From Inquilinus sp052078665 (GTDB taxonomy: Bacteria; Pseudomonadota; Alphaproteobacteria; DSM-16000; Inquilinaceae): a DNA stretch of 64,000 nt. The stretch lies in contig NZ_JBQJIK010000036.1 in assembly GCF_052078665.1 (NCBI RefSeq), forward strand, positions 1 through 64,000, read 5' to 3'. The translations under genes and the position numbers were made by a program. Shown here one piece after another: positions 44,349 through 53,570 of the stretch. The notes below the pieces were generated by a model that was given only the letters and a program-made list of their open reading frames with translations, had not been told where the DNA came from and searched no databases. Position 1 is the stretch's first letter; each line of letters starts with the position of its first letter.

Positions 44349-45055
44349 CCGAGACCCTGTCGCCGCAGGAGCAGGGCAAGCGCGCCGCGGGCGAGGCCGC
44401 GGCGGCGCTGGTCGAGGACGGCATGCGGCTCGGCCTCGGCACCGGCTCGACCGTGCGCTGGGTGCTGGATGCGCTGGGCCGCCGCATCCGGGAGGAGGGG
44501 CTGCGCGTCACCGGCATCCCGACCTCGGAGCAGACGGCCGAGCGGGCCCGTGCGCTCGGCATCCCGCTGACCGACTTCGCCGCGACCGAGGCGCTCGACC
44601 TGTGCATCGACGGTGCCGACGAGGTCGAGCGCGGGACGCTGCGCCTGATCAAGGGGCTGGGCGGGGCGCTGCTGCGTGAGAAGATCGTGGCCGAGGCCGC
44701 GGCCCGCTTCATCGCCGTGGTCGACGCCTCCAAGATCGTCGAGGTGCTCGGCGAGAAGGCGCCGCTGCCGGTCGAAGTCACGGTGTTCGGCTGGGAGGCG
44801 ACGGCCCGGCGCCTTTCGGCCCTGGGCGGCGCCCCGGTGCTGCGGCAGCGCGACGGCGCCGCGGTCCGCACCGATGGCGGCAACCTGGTCCTGGATTGCG
44901 GCGGCTTCGCGCCGATCCGCGACCCGGATGGGCTGCAGCGGGCGGTCAAGTCGATCGCCGGGGTGGTCGAGACCGGTCTGTTCCTCGGCGGCGCCGAGCA
45001 GGCGATCATCGGCCAGGCGGACGGCACAACGACCTCGCTGCGGCCCGCGCCCTGA
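44345..45055 (+). CDS. rpiA: Ribose-5-phosphate isomerase A
   Basis: 236 residues. RpiA interconverts ribose-5-phosphate and ribulose-5-phosphate in the pentose-phosphate pathway. Landmarks are LGLGTGSTVRWVLDAL, IDGADEVERG (catalytic Asp), LIKGLGGALLREKIVA and RTDGGNLVLDC. The GTG start at 44345 overlaps the gabD stop (GTGA), so translation is coupled. It supplies ribose for nucleotide synthesis and erythrose-related sugars. Confidence 0.95.
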   Translation: MTETLSPQEQGKRAAGEAAAALVEDGMRLGLGTGSTVRWVLDALGRRIREEGLRVTGIPTSEQTAERARALGIPLTDFAATEALDLCIDGADEVERGTLRLIKGLGGALLREKIVAEAAARFIAVVDASKIVEVLGEKAPLPVEVTVFGWEATARRLSALGGAPVLRQRDGAAVRTDGGNLVLDCGGFAPIRDPDGLQRAVKSIAGVVETGLFLGGAEQAIIGQADGTTTSLRPAP

Positions 45056-45143
45056 GATCTCCGGAGGACATAGCGGCCCTGCGGGCGGAACGGGCTTGCC
45101 TCGATCGCGGTCCGCGGCCCAAATGCCGGGTGAACCCCTTCCC

Positions 45144-45166
45144 GCGCGGCCGGTCGCCGGCCGCGC
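45144..45166. terminator. Hairpin after rpiA
   Basis: GCGCGGCCGG pairs with CCGGCCGCGC (10 bases, TCG loop) in the 144-base gap between rpiA and gor. There is no T run, so it may be a weak terminator or an mRNA stabiliser. Confidence 0.4.
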
Positions 45167-45199
45167 CGCTTTGACCGCGGCGGGCGGTCTGGACATGCC

Positions 45200-46582
45200 A
45201 TGACCGGATACGATTTCGACTATTTCGTCATCGGCGGCGGCTCGGGTGGCGTGCGCTCGGCCCGCATCGCGGCGCAGCACGGCGCCCGGGTGGGCATCGC
45301 CGAGGAGCGCTACTGGGGCGGCACCTGCGTCAATGTCGGCTGCGTGCCGAAGAAGCTGCTGGCGATGGCGGCGCATTTCTCCGCCGATTTCGAGGACGCC
45401 GCCGGCTTCGGCTGGACCGTGCCGGGCGCGACCCATGACTGGGCCACGCTGATCGCCCGCAAGGACGCCGAGATCGGGCGGCTGAACGGCATCTACCGCA
45501 ACCTGCTGACCGGTGTCGGCGCCACCATGTTCGACGCCCGGGCGGTACTGGTCGACGCCCACACGGTCGAGGTCGGCGGCAAGCGCGTCACCGCCGACCG
45601 CATCCTGGTGGCGACCGGCGGCTGGCCGGTGCTGCCGGACCGGCCGGGCGTCCGCGAGCTCGCCTTCACCTCGAACGAGGCGTTCCATCTGGAGCGGATG
45701 CCGCAGCGCGTGGTCATCGTCGGCGGCGGCTACATCGCAGTCGAGTTCGCCGGCATCTTCCACGGCCTCGGCGCCGAGGTGACGCTGGTGCATCGCGGCG
45801 ACATGGTGCTGCGCGGCTTCGACGACGATCTGCGCGTCCATCTCGCCACCGAGATCGGCAAGGCCGGGGTCAATCTGCGCCTCGGCTGCAATGTCGAGGG
45901 CATCGCCAAGGTTGGCGACGCCCTGGCGGTGACGCTGAGCAACGACGAGGTCGTCGCCGCCGACGGGGTGATGTACGCCACCGGCCGCAAGCCGAACTCG
46001 GCGGGGTTGGGGCTGGAGACGGTCGGTGTGGCGGTCGATGCCGACGGCGCCATCGCCGTCGACGAGCAGTACCGGACCAGCGTGCCCAACATCTACGCCC
46101 TGGGCGACGTCACCGACCGGCTGAACCTGACGCCGGTGGCGATCGCCGAGGGCCATGCCCTGGCCGACACGCTGTTCGGCGGCAAGCCGCGGGTGCCGTC
46201 CTACGAGAACGTGCCGACGGCGGTGTTCTCCAACCCGCCGATCGGCACGGTCGGGCTGACCGAGGCGGCGGCGCGCGAGCGCCATGGCGAGGTCGATGTC
46301 TACCGCGCCGTGTTCCGGCCGATGCGCCACACCTTGTCGGGCCGCGAGGAGCGGACGCTGATGAAGCTGGTGGTCGACCCCAAGACCGACCGGGTGCTGG
46401 GCTGCCACATGGTCGGGCCGGATGCGCCGGAGATCGTCCAGGGGTTGGGGATCGCGCTGATCTGCGGCGCCACCAAGGCGCAGTTCGACGCCACCATCGG
46501 CATCCACCCGACCGCGGCGGAGGAGTTCGTGACCATGCGCAGCAAGGTCGAGCGCCCGGCCAGCCCCGGGCTGGCGCAGTGA
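45200..46582 (+). CDS. gor: Glutathione-disulfide reductase
   Basis: 460 residues. The FAD motif DYFVIGGGSGGVRSARIAAQ, the redox-active disulfide GGTCVNVGCVPKKLL, the NADPH motif VVIVGGGYIAVEFAGIFHG and the C-terminal catalytic histidine in IGIHPTAAEEFV all fit glutathione reductase. It keeps glutathione reduced with NADPH, part of peroxide defence. Its stop overlaps the GTG of the following methyltransferase gene by four bases (GTGA). Confidence 0.95.
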   Translation: MTGYDFDYFVIGGGSGGVRSARIAAQHGARVGIAEERYWGGTCVNVGCVPKKLLAMAAHFSADFEDAAGFGWTVPGATHDWATLIARKDAEIGRLNGIYRNLLTGVGATMFDARAVLVDAHTVEVGGKRVTADRILVATGGWPVLPDRPGVRELAFTSNEAFHLERMPQRVVIVGGGYIAVEFAGIFHGLGAEVTLVHRGDMVLRGFDDDLRVHLATEIGKAGVNLRLGCNVEGIAKVGDALAVTLSNDEVVAADGVMYATGRKPNSAGLGLETVGVAVDADGAIAVDEQYRTSVPNIYALGDVTDRLNLTPVAIAEGHALADTLFGGKPRVPSYENVPTAVFSNPPIGTVGLTEAAARERHGEVDVYRAVFRPMRHTLSGREERTLMKLVVDPKTDRVLGCHMVGPDAPEIVQGLGIALICGATKAQFDATIGIHPTAAEEFVTMRSKVERPASPGLAQ

Positions 46583-47328
46583 CGGATTCGCCGCAGAATA
46601 TCTATGACGACCCGGTGTTCTTCGCCGGCTATGCCGCGCTGCGCGAGGCCGAGAGCGGGCTGAATGCCGTGCTGGAGCAGCCGGCCCTGACGCGGCTGCT
46701 GCCGGCGTCGCTCGCCGGGCTGCGCATCCTCGATCTCGGCTGCGGCTTCGGTGACTTCGCCCGCTCCGCCCGGGCGCGCGGGGCGGCCTCGGTCATGGGG
46801 ATCGACGTTTCGGCGAAGATGCTGGCGGAAGCCCGGCGGCGGACCTCGGATCCCGCGATCCGCTACGAACAGGCGGCGATCGAGGCGCTGGCGGTGGAGC
46901 CGGGAGCGTTCGATCTGGCCGTCTCGTCGCTGGCCCTGCACTACGTCGCCGACTATGCGGGCGCGGTTCGGAAGATCGCTGCCGCCCTGGTGCCGGGAGG
47001 CCGTTTCGTCTTCTCGGTCGAGCACCCGATGTGCACCGCGTTGGGCGTCTATGAATGGCATCGCGATGCCGACGGGGCCGAGCTGCATTGGCCGGTCGAC
47101 CGCTACGGCGAGGAAGGGCGGCGCGACACGCGCTGGTTCGTCGACGGGGTGGTCAAGCACCATCGCACCGTCGCCAGCTATGTGAACGGCCTGGTCGACG
47201 CCGGGTTGTCCCTGGCGCGATTGGAGGAGCCCGAGGCCGATCCGGCGGCGCTGCAGGCCCGGCCGGAGCTCGCGCTGCAGCGGCGCCGGCCCCCCTTCCT
47301 GCTGCTCGCGGCGGACAAGCCGGCGTAG
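46579..47328 (+). CDS. SAM-dependent methyltransferase
   Basis: 249 residues. The SAM-binding motif is ILDLGCGFGDFARSARARGA and the acidic post-I motif is MGIDVSAKML. The C-terminal part has EHPMCTALGVYEW and VDRYGEEGRRDTRWFVDGV, resembling UbiE/Methyltransf_11 small-molecule enzymes. The substrate is unknown. The GTG start overlaps the gor stop, so it is co-translated with glutathione reductase. Confidence 0.82.
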   Translation: MTDSPQNIYDDPVFFAGYAALREAESGLNAVLEQPALTRLLPASLAGLRILDLGCGFGDFARSARARGAASVMGIDVSAKMLAEARRRTSDPAIRYEQAAIEALAVEPGAFDLAVSSLALHYVADYAGAVRKIAAALVPGGRFVFSVEHPMCTALGVYEWHRDADGAELHWPVDRYGEEGRRDTRWFVDGVVKHHRTVASYVNGLVDAGLSLARLEEPEADPAALQARPELALQRRRPPFLLLAADKPA

Positions 47329-47471
47329 CGGCCGCCGCACGCCGTTCTTGTCATAAGAGGGCTGCGCTGCGACGCTGGCAAAGCCGAAGGCGCAGGCGTA
47401 TAGCCTCACATCCGGTCCTGGCCGCCATGGGGAGTGCGCGGGCAGGGGCGTAAGGTGCGGAGTGTACGGCG

Positions 47472-48860
47472 ATGGCGGAACGGTGGACCCCTGACTCCTG
47501 GCGCGCGATGCCGGTGAGGCAGATGCCGCAATATCCCGACGCGGCCAAGGTGGCGGCGGCGGAGCAGACCCTGTCGAAGTACCCGCCGCTGGTCTTCGCC
47601 GGCGAGGCCCGCTCGCTGAAGGCGGCGCTCGGCCGCGTCGCCGCGGGCAAGGCATTCCTGCTGCAGGGCGGCGACTGCGCCGAGAGCTTCGCCGAGTTCC
47701 ACCCGGACAAGATCCGCGACACCTTCCGCGTGCTGCTGCAGATGGCGGTCATCCTGACCTTCGGCGGCGGCCTGCCGGTGGTGAAGGTCGGCCGCATGGC
47801 GGGCCAGTTCGCCAAGCCGCGCTCCGCCGACATGGAGACGATCGACGGCGTCTCGCTGCCCTCCTATCGCGGCGACATCATCAACGGCGTCGAGTTCAAC
47901 GAGGCCTCGCGTATCCCCGACCCGGCGCGCATGGTGCAGGCCTTCAACCAGTCGGCCGCCACGCTGAACCTGCTGCGCGCCTTTGCCCAGGGCGGCTATG
48001 CCGACCTGCACAAGGTGCATTCGTGGAACCTCGGCTTCGTCACCCGGTCGCCCTGGGGCGAGCGCTACGAGGCTTTCGCCAGCCGGATCGACGAGGCGCT
48101 CGAGTTCATGGCCGCCTGCGGCGTCAACGCCGAGACCACGCCGGCGATCCGCGAGACCGATTTCTACACCAGCCACGAGGCGCTGCTGCTGCCCTATGAG
48201 CAGGCGCTGACCCGGATCGACAGCACCTCGGGCGACTGGTACGACGTCTCGGCCCATCTGCTGTGGATCGGTGACCGTACCCGCCAGGCCGACGGCGCGC
48301 ATGTCGAGTTCCTGCGCGGGGTGAAGAACCCGCTGGGCCTGAAATGCGGCCCGTCGCTGGACCCCGACGACCTGATCCGCCTGATCGACGCGCTGAACCC
48401 GGACAACGAGGCCGGGCGGCTGACCCTGATCGTGCGCATGGGCGCCGACAAGGTCGTGGACAAGCTGCCGCCGCTGCTGCGCCGGGTGCGCGACGAGGGC
48501 CGCACCGTGGTCTGGTGCTGCGACCCGATGCACGGCAACACCATCTCCTCACCCTCCGGCTACAAGACCCGGCCGTTCGACCGGATCCTGTCCGAGGTGC
48601 GCGACTTCTTCGACCTGCACCGGGCCGAGGGCACCCATCCCGGCGGCGTGCATTTCGAGATGACCGGCCAGGACGTCACCGAATGCACCGGCGGTGCCCA
48701 GGCCATCACCGACGAGGCGCTGTCGCTGCGCTACCAGACCGCGGTCGACCCGCGGCTGAACGCCAGCCAGTCGCTGGAGTTGGCGTTCCTGATCGCCGAG
48801 AAGCTGAAGCAGGAGCGCAGCGCACAGGATGCGGCCCGCCGGGCCGCGGCTGCGGAATAG
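47472..48860 (+). CDS. aroG: Class II (plant-type) 3-deoxy-7-phosphoheptulonate synthase
   Basis: 462 residues, the class II length. The enzyme joins phosphoenolpyruvate and erythrose-4-phosphate in the first step of aromatic amino-acid synthesis. Landmarks are LLQGGDCAESFAEF, PVVKVGRMAGQFAKPRS, the metal/PEP region CGPSLDPDDL, the conserved CDPMHGN and HPGGVHFEMTGQDVTEC. The family symbol varies (aroF/aroG). It is followed after 20 bases by the nicotinate phosphoribosyltransferase gene. Confidence 0.95.
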   Translation: MAERWTPDSWRAMPVRQMPQYPDAAKVAAAEQTLSKYPPLVFAGEARSLKAALGRVAAGKAFLLQGGDCAESFAEFHPDKIRDTFRVLLQMAVILTFGGGLPVVKVGRMAGQFAKPRSADMETIDGVSLPSYRGDIINGVEFNEASRIPDPARMVQAFNQSAATLNLLRAFAQGGYADLHKVHSWNLGFVTRSPWGERYEAFASRIDEALEFMAACGVNAETTPAIRETDFYTSHEALLLPYEQALTRIDSTSGDWYDVSAHLLWIGDRTRQADGAHVEFLRGVKNPLGLKCGPSLDPDDLIRLIDALNPDNEAGRLTLIVRMGADKVVDKLPPLLRRVRDEGRTVVWCCDPMHGNTISSPSGYKTRPFDRILSEVRDFFDLHRAEGTHPGGVHFEMTGQDVTECTGGAQAITDEALSLRYQTAVDPRLNASQSLELAFLIAEKLKQERSAQDAARRAAAAE

Positions 48861-48880
48861 CAACCCAGGGAACGGCGTCC

Positions 48881-50053
48881 ATGACCCCTTCGGTCGACGA
48901 GCTGTCGCGCTGGACCGACAAGTACTTCCTGCGGACCAAGGGGATCGTGGAGCGCTTCGGCGACACCCGCGTCACCTATGCCGTGTTCATGCGCCGGCCG
49001 GTGGTGGCCGCGCCGCGGCTGGCGATCGAGTGGCTGCAGCAGGTGGCCAAGGAGCGCGGCTTCACGGTCGAGATCGAGCTGCGCTACGCCGAGGGCAAAT
49101 GGGTCGGGTCGGGCGAGCCGCTGCTCTACATCACCGGCCCGCTGCGCCACCTGGTCGATTGCGAGACGGTGCTGCTGCAGAAGCTGGGCCCGGCCTGCGT
49201 CGCCGCCTACAACGCCTATACCATGTGCGCCGAGTTGTCCCGCGCCGCCTTCCTGGCGATGGATGCGCGGCACTGCGCCGGCACCGAGATGGCGGAGTCG
49301 ATGGCCTATGCCGCCAGCGTCGGCTCGGCCCGGGCCCGGCGCAAGCACGACGCCAAGGGCTTCGTCGGCAACGCCACCGACGCCACGGCGCATTTCTTCG
49401 GTCAGACCGCCGGCCTCGGCACCATGCCGCACGCCCTGATCGGCTATGCCGGCTCGACCGTCCGTGCCGCGGAGATGTTCCACGAGGTGTACCCGGACGA
49501 GGCGCTGACCGTCCTGGTCGACTACTTCGCCCGCGAGGTCACCGACGCGCTCGAGGTCTGCCGCCGCTTCCCGGAGATGGCGGCGGCCGGCCGGCTGTCG
49601 GTCCGCATCGACACCGGCGGCGGCCGCTACATGGAAGGGCTGGGGCCCGGCGAATCCTACGCGGTGCTGGAGCGGCACGTGCCCGAGGCGGTGCGCGGCT
49701 ATCGCAGCGAAGAGGAGCTGCGCCATCTGATCGGCACCGGCGTCTCGGCCGCGGCGATCCACCATCTGCGCGACAAGCTGGACGAAGCCGGCTTCGGCAA
49801 GGTCAAGATCGTCGCCTCGAGCGGCTTCAGCCCGGCCAAGTGCCGGGTGATGGCGCTGGCCAAGGCGCCGATCGACGTGGTCGGCACCGGCAGCTTCCTG
49901 CCGGAGCGCTGGAGCGAGACCTACGCCACGGCCGACATCGTCGAATACGACGGCAAGCCGATGGTCAAGGTCGGGCGCGAATGGCTGCTGCGGCTGCGCC
50001 CGGACGGCAGCGCCCGGACGGGGCCGGACACGATGGCCGGCTCCGGGATCTGA
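48881..50053 (+). CDS. pncB: Nicotinate phosphoribosyltransferase
   Basis: 390 residues. It makes nicotinate mononucleotide from nicotinate and PRPP in NAD salvage. Landmarks are KYFLRTKGIVERFGDTRVTYA, the catalytic His region DARHCAGTEMAESMAYA, the SVRIDTGGGRYMEG strand and the phosphate-binding SSGFSPAKCRV, together with GTGSFLPERW. This divergent PncB/NadC-like subgroup is common in alphaproteobacteria. The ATG at 48881 lies 20 bases after the DAHP synthase stop, so they may share a transcript. Confidence 0.85.
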   Translation: MTPSVDELSRWTDKYFLRTKGIVERFGDTRVTYAVFMRRPVVAAPRLAIEWLQQVAKERGFTVEIELRYAEGKWVGSGEPLLYITGPLRHLVDCETVLLQKLGPACVAAYNAYTMCAELSRAAFLAMDARHCAGTEMAESMAYAASVGSARARRKHDAKGFVGNATDATAHFFGQTAGLGTMPHALIGYAGSTVRAAEMFHEVYPDEALTVLVDYFAREVTDALEVCRRFPEMAAAGRLSVRIDTGGGRYMEGLGPGESYAVLERHVPEAVRGYRSEEELRHLIGTGVSAAAIHHLRDKLDEAGFGKVKIVASSGFSPAKCRVMALAKAPIDVVGTGSFLPERWSETYATADIVEYDGKPMVKVGREWLLRLRPDGSARTGPDTMAGSGI

Positions 50054-50062
50054 CGCGCGGAC

Positions 50063-50587
50063 TCAGGACGGGGACGGTTTGCGCCGCCTGACGCGCGGCG
50101 CTTCGCCCTCCTCGTCGTCGGTGTCGTCGACCGCGCCCCGCTCGATGTCGCGCTCGACCGAGGCGCTGAGCCGCTGGAACAGGCCGAGGCCGAGCATCAT
50201 GCCGGTCCCGGCCACGATCAGCGCGGTCGGGTACAGCAGCAGGTTCACGTCGTCGCGCGCCACCTTGAAGATCACCACCAGGGCTTCGAGGAAGACGGCG
50301 ATGATCATGGTCGAGATGAATTTGGTCAGGCTCTTGCGCACTTCGGAGGCGCGGCGCCGCTCCTGGCCCCGCGCGACCTCCTCCTCCAGCAGGTACTTGG
50401 CGACGTCGAACACGGCGATGGCGATGATCAGGTAGCCGATGACGTCCAGCATCGCCGTGTCGGTCGCGGCGTGCGGCGTCTGGAAGGTCGTCACCACCGA
50501 ATAGATCGCATAGGCGGTCAGCCCGGCCGCCAGAAGCATCAGGATGACGCTGACGAGAAAGAAGGCCGCGCGGGAAACCAGTTCCAT
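50063..50587 (-). CDS. Four-helix inner-membrane protein of unknown function
   Basis: 174 residues. Four hydrophobic helices are seen at about 5-30, 45-65, 88-110 and 118-140, with a charged RGQERRRASEVRKSL loop between the second and third. The C-terminus is a charged tail (RGAVDDTDDEEGEAPRVRRR). The layout (two helices, charged loop, two helices) is shared by several small uncharacterised families. It is convergent with pncB with nine bases between stops. No function is proposed. Confidence 0.65.
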   Translation of the reverse strand: MELVSRAAFFLVSVILMLLAAGLTAYAIYSVVTTFQTPHAATDTAMLDVIGYLIIAIAVFDVAKYLLEEEVARGQERRRASEVRKSLTKFISTMIIAVFLEALVVIFKVARDDVNLLLYPTALIVAGTGMMLGLGLFQRLSASVERDIERGAVDDTDDEEGEAPRVRRRKPSPS

Positions 50588-50673
50588 GAATGCCTCCCGA
50601 AGGCGCGGCGGTGTGTGCCGACCCGCCGCGTGCTAGCTTCGGGCTGACCTGTCCGCCGGAGCCCGATCGTTAC

Positions 50674-52095
50674 GTGAACCACCGCTTGGCCACTCCGTTC
50701 CCTTTGCCCGTCACCGTGGCGCCGGATGTCCTGTGCCGGCCGATCCCGTGGCGCGACCCGGTCGAGGCCTTCGCCGCGATCCGCCATCGGTCCCGGCCGG
50801 TGCTGCTCGATTCGGCCCTGGTCGACGGGACGCGGGGCCGCTGGTCGCTGATCGCGGCCGATCCGTTCCGCTGGGTCGAGGTCGGGGCCGCTGAGACGCC
50901 GGCCGATCCGTTCGGCGCCATCGCCACGCTGCTGGCCCGCTATCGGGTCGAGCCCGATCCGGAGCTGCCGCCGCTCGGGCCCGGCGCGATCGGTGTTCTG
51001 GGCTACGAGGCCGGGCGCTTCGCCGACCGCATGCCGGCGCCGCAGCCGGTCGGGCTCGCCCTGCCGGACATCGCCTTCGGACTCTATGACTGCGTCGCCG
51101 TGTTCGACGCGGTGCAGCGGCGGGCCTGGGTGCTGTCGACCGGCTGGCCCGAGGAGAACCCCGTGGCCCGCCGTCACTGGGCGCAGGCGCAGGCCGACGA
51201 CCTGACCGCGGCGATCGCCGGAGCCCCGGCCTCGCCGCCGCCCGACGCGACGCCCCGCGGCGTCTGGCAGTCGGAGATGCCGGCGGACGGCTATCGCGAC
51301 GGCGTCCGGCGGATCCGCGACTGGATCACCGCCGGCGACATCTACCAGGCCAACCTGACCCAGCGCTTCCTGGCCGACCTGCCGGACGGGCTCGACCCGT
51401 TCACGCTGCATCGCCGCCTGCGCGCCCTGTCGCCGGCGCCCTTCGCCGCCTTCCTCGACCTGGGGCAGGGGCGGTGGATCGCCAGCGCCTCGCCGGAGCG
51501 GTTCCTGGCGGTCGACCCGGCCGGGCGGGTCGAGACCCGGCCGATCAAGGGGACCCGGCCGCGCGGCGTCGATCCGGCGACGGATGCCGCGCTGGCGGCG
51601 GAACTGCAGGCCAGCACGAAAGACCGGGCCGAGAACCTGATGATCGTCGACCTGCTGCGCAACGACCTGTCGAAGGTCTGCGCCGTCGGCAGCGTGCGGG
51701 TGCCGGTGCTGTGCGGGCTCGAGACCTTCCCCCGGGTGCATCACCTGGTGTCGGTGGTCGAGGGGCGGCTGGCGCCGGGCCGCAGCGCGGTCGACCTGCT
51801 GCGCGCCTGCTTCCCCGGCGGCTCGATCACCGGCGCGCCGAAGATCCGGGCGATGGAGATCATCCGGGAGCTGGAGCCGGCGCGGCGCGGGGCCTATTGC
51901 GGCTCGGTCGTCCATCTCGGCTTCGACGGGTCGATGGATTCCAGCATCGTCATCCGCACGCTGTGCGGGGCGCAGGGGCAGGTGGCAGCCCAGGCCGGCG
52001 GTGGCATCGTCTATGATTCCGACCCGGACGCCGAGTATGACGAGGCCATGGTGAAGGTCCGGCCGCTGCTGCAGGCGCTGGCGGGGACCGGCTGA
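50674..52095 (+). CDS. pabB: Aminodeoxychorismate synthase component I
   Basis: 473 residues. It converts chorismate (with ammonia from PabA) to aminodeoxychorismate, a folate precursor. Motifs of the chorismate-binding family are visible: AGDIYQANLTQRF, RPIKGTRPRG, NLMIVDLLRNDLSKV and PGGSITGAPKIRAMEII. The start is not certain; GTG at 50674 is used because it lies near the usual beginning of the family, but a later TTG/GTG is possible. Its stop overlaps the start of pabC by one base (TGATG). Confidence 0.92.
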   Translation: MNHRLATPFPLPVTVAPDVLCRPIPWRDPVEAFAAIRHRSRPVLLDSALVDGTRGRWSLIAADPFRWVEVGAAETPADPFGAIATLLARYRVEPDPELPPLGPGAIGVLGYEAGRFADRMPAPQPVGLALPDIAFGLYDCVAVFDAVQRRAWVLSTGWPEENPVARRHWAQAQADDLTAAIAGAPASPPPDATPRGVWQSEMPADGYRDGVRRIRDWITAGDIYQANLTQRFLADLPDGLDPFTLHRRLRALSPAPFAAFLDLGQGRWIASASPERFLAVDPAGRVETRPIKGTRPRGVDPATDAALAAELQASTKDRAENLMIVDLLRNDLSKVCAVGSVRVPVLCGLETFPRVHHLVSVVEGRLAPGRSAVDLLRACFPGGSITGAPKIRAMEIIRELEPARRGAYCGSVVHLGFDGSMDSSIVIRTLCGAQGQVAAQAGGGIVYDSDPDAEYDEAMVKVRPLLQALAGTG

Positions 52096-52901
52096 TGCCC
52101 TGGCTGAATGGCGAGATGCTGACGGCCGGGGCGGCACGGATTGACCCGGCCGACCGCGGCTTCATCCTCGGCGACGGGCTGTTCGAGACCATCCGGGTGC
52201 GCGACGGCGCCGCGGTCTGGCTGGACCGGCATCTGGCGCGGCTGACCGAAGGCAGCGCCGTGCTGGGCATCCCGGCGCGCTTCGGCGATGCCGCGCTGGC
52301 CGAAGCCTGCGCCGCGGTGATCGCGGCTGAGGGGATCGAGGCCGGGGTGCTGCGCCTGACCGTCAGCCGTGGCACCGGACCGCGCGGCGTGCTGCCCCCG
52401 GCGGCGCCATTTCCAACCGTGCTGGTCGCCGGCCATGCCGGGCTGCCGCCGCAGGGGTCTGTGGCTCTGGTCGTCGCCCGCGGGACCTGCCGCAACCAGG
52501 CCTCGCCGCTCAGCCGGGTGAAGTCGCTCAACTATCTCGACGCGGTGCTGGCCCGGCGCGAGGCGGCGGAGCGCGGCGCCGACGACGCGGTGATGCTGAA
52601 CACCGCGGGCCGGGTGGCCGAGACCACCATCGCCAACCTGTTCGCCCGGATCGATGGCGCCTGGGTAACGCCGCCGGTGGCGGAGGGGGCCTTGCCCGGG
52701 ATCATGCGCGCCGAGGTGCTGGCGCGGCTGGAGGCAGTGGAGCGGCCGCTCGCGGTCGAGGATCTGCGGCGGGCGGGAGCGCTGCTGCTGACCAACGCTC
52801 TGTCGATCCGCGCCGTGGGGCGGCTGGAGGACAGGGCTCTGCCGGTCGGAGCAGAGGCCGCTATCGGCCTGCGCCGCGAACTGGGATTGCCTGCGGTATG
52901 A
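52095..52901 (+). CDS. pabC: Aminotransferase class IV (aminodeoxychorismate lyase)
   Basis: 268 residues. The PLP-binding lysine lies in RVKSLNYLDAVLARREA, preceded by RGFILGDGLFETIRV, the class IV signature, and followed by GRVAETTIANLFARIDG. Adjacent to pabB with overlapping stop/start codons, so it very likely makes p-aminobenzoate for folate. Branched-chain or D-amino-acid transaminase activity cannot be ruled out from sequence alone. Confidence 0.9.
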   Translation: MPWLNGEMLTAGAARIDPADRGFILGDGLFETIRVRDGAAVWLDRHLARLTEGSAVLGIPARFGDAALAEACAAVIAAEGIEAGVLRLTVSRGTGPRGVLPPAAPFPTVLVAGHAGLPPQGSVALVVARGTCRNQASPLSRVKSLNYLDAVLARREAAERGADDAVMLNTAGRVAETTIANLFARIDGAWVTPPVAEGALPGIMRAEVLARLEAVERPLAVEDLRRAGALLLTNALSIRAVGRLEDRALPVGAEAAIGLRRELGLPAV

Positions 52902-53006
52902 GGTAAGACATATTCGAAGGGTGCGGAAGCGAAGACATTCGTGATTGAATGAAAGTATTTCTTTCGATTTTGATGCTGGGTGCAGAAATCAAGATTTTTG
53001 TGACCA

Positions 53007-53570
53007 CTAACCTTGTGCTCGTGCAAAGTGTGCCAGGTGAGTCCTGACCACGAGGTAATGAAAGGGCCTGATCACGTTGAGATAGGTGAGGCCGACGGCA
53101 TTGTGGGAGTGCACGACGGTTGTCGCGATGAGCTGCGTGCCGGTTGGAGAATTGCGACGGAGCAGCGATAACCGGAAGTCCAGGTGTCGATCATCCTCAC
53201 CCAGCACAATCTCGTCGTTGCCTTCCCATTGCACCGGGAAGAAGTCCACGCGATCGTTGTCGGCCCTGGACGCTCGGACCTCGCCGGAGGTTTTGACGCC
53301 AAGGGGCGTCACCATGGCATCGCGCACCGCGACCAACGCCTTGATCCACGCGGGCGGATCGCCGACTGTCCGGGTCGCCAGCATGCGCATGCTGTACTGT
53401 TTCGATGAACTCAAATCGATGCTGTAGCTATCGAGTAGGCTGGCATTCTCGTACCAGCCTGCAACGACGCTTTCAGGTGGCGGCGTGGTCCGGCGCACCC
53501 GTGCTTTTCGTTCTAAACACATGCCGACGGCCTCGATAAAGTCATTTGCGGGCAGAATGTCGCGCTTCAC
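53007..53570 (-). CDS. DUF2867 domain protein
   Basis: 187 residues. The PVQWEGNDEIVLGEDDRHLDFRLSLL region and the C-terminal LTYLNVIRPFHYLVV match DUF2867, which often occurs as the C-terminal part of NAD(P)-binding enzymes and also alone. The GTG at 53570 overlaps the esterase stop by four bases (GTGA). Base composition is clearly lower in GC than its neighbours, with AT-ending codons, suggesting recent transfer. Function unknown. Confidence 0.75.
   Translation of the reverse strand: MKRDILPANDFIEAVGMCLERKARVRRTTPPPESVVAGWYENASLLDSYSIDLSSSKQYSMRMLATRTVGDPPAWIKALVAVRDAMVTPLGVKTSGEVRASRADNDRVDFFPVQWEGNDEIVLGEDDRHLDFRLSLLRRNSPTGTQLIATTVVHSHNAVGLTYLNVIRPFHYLVVRTHLAHFARAQG

Noticed and set aside
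45144..45166. Strong intrinsic terminator between rpiA and gor
   Set aside because: Good stem but no T run, so kept only as a low-confidence hairpin.
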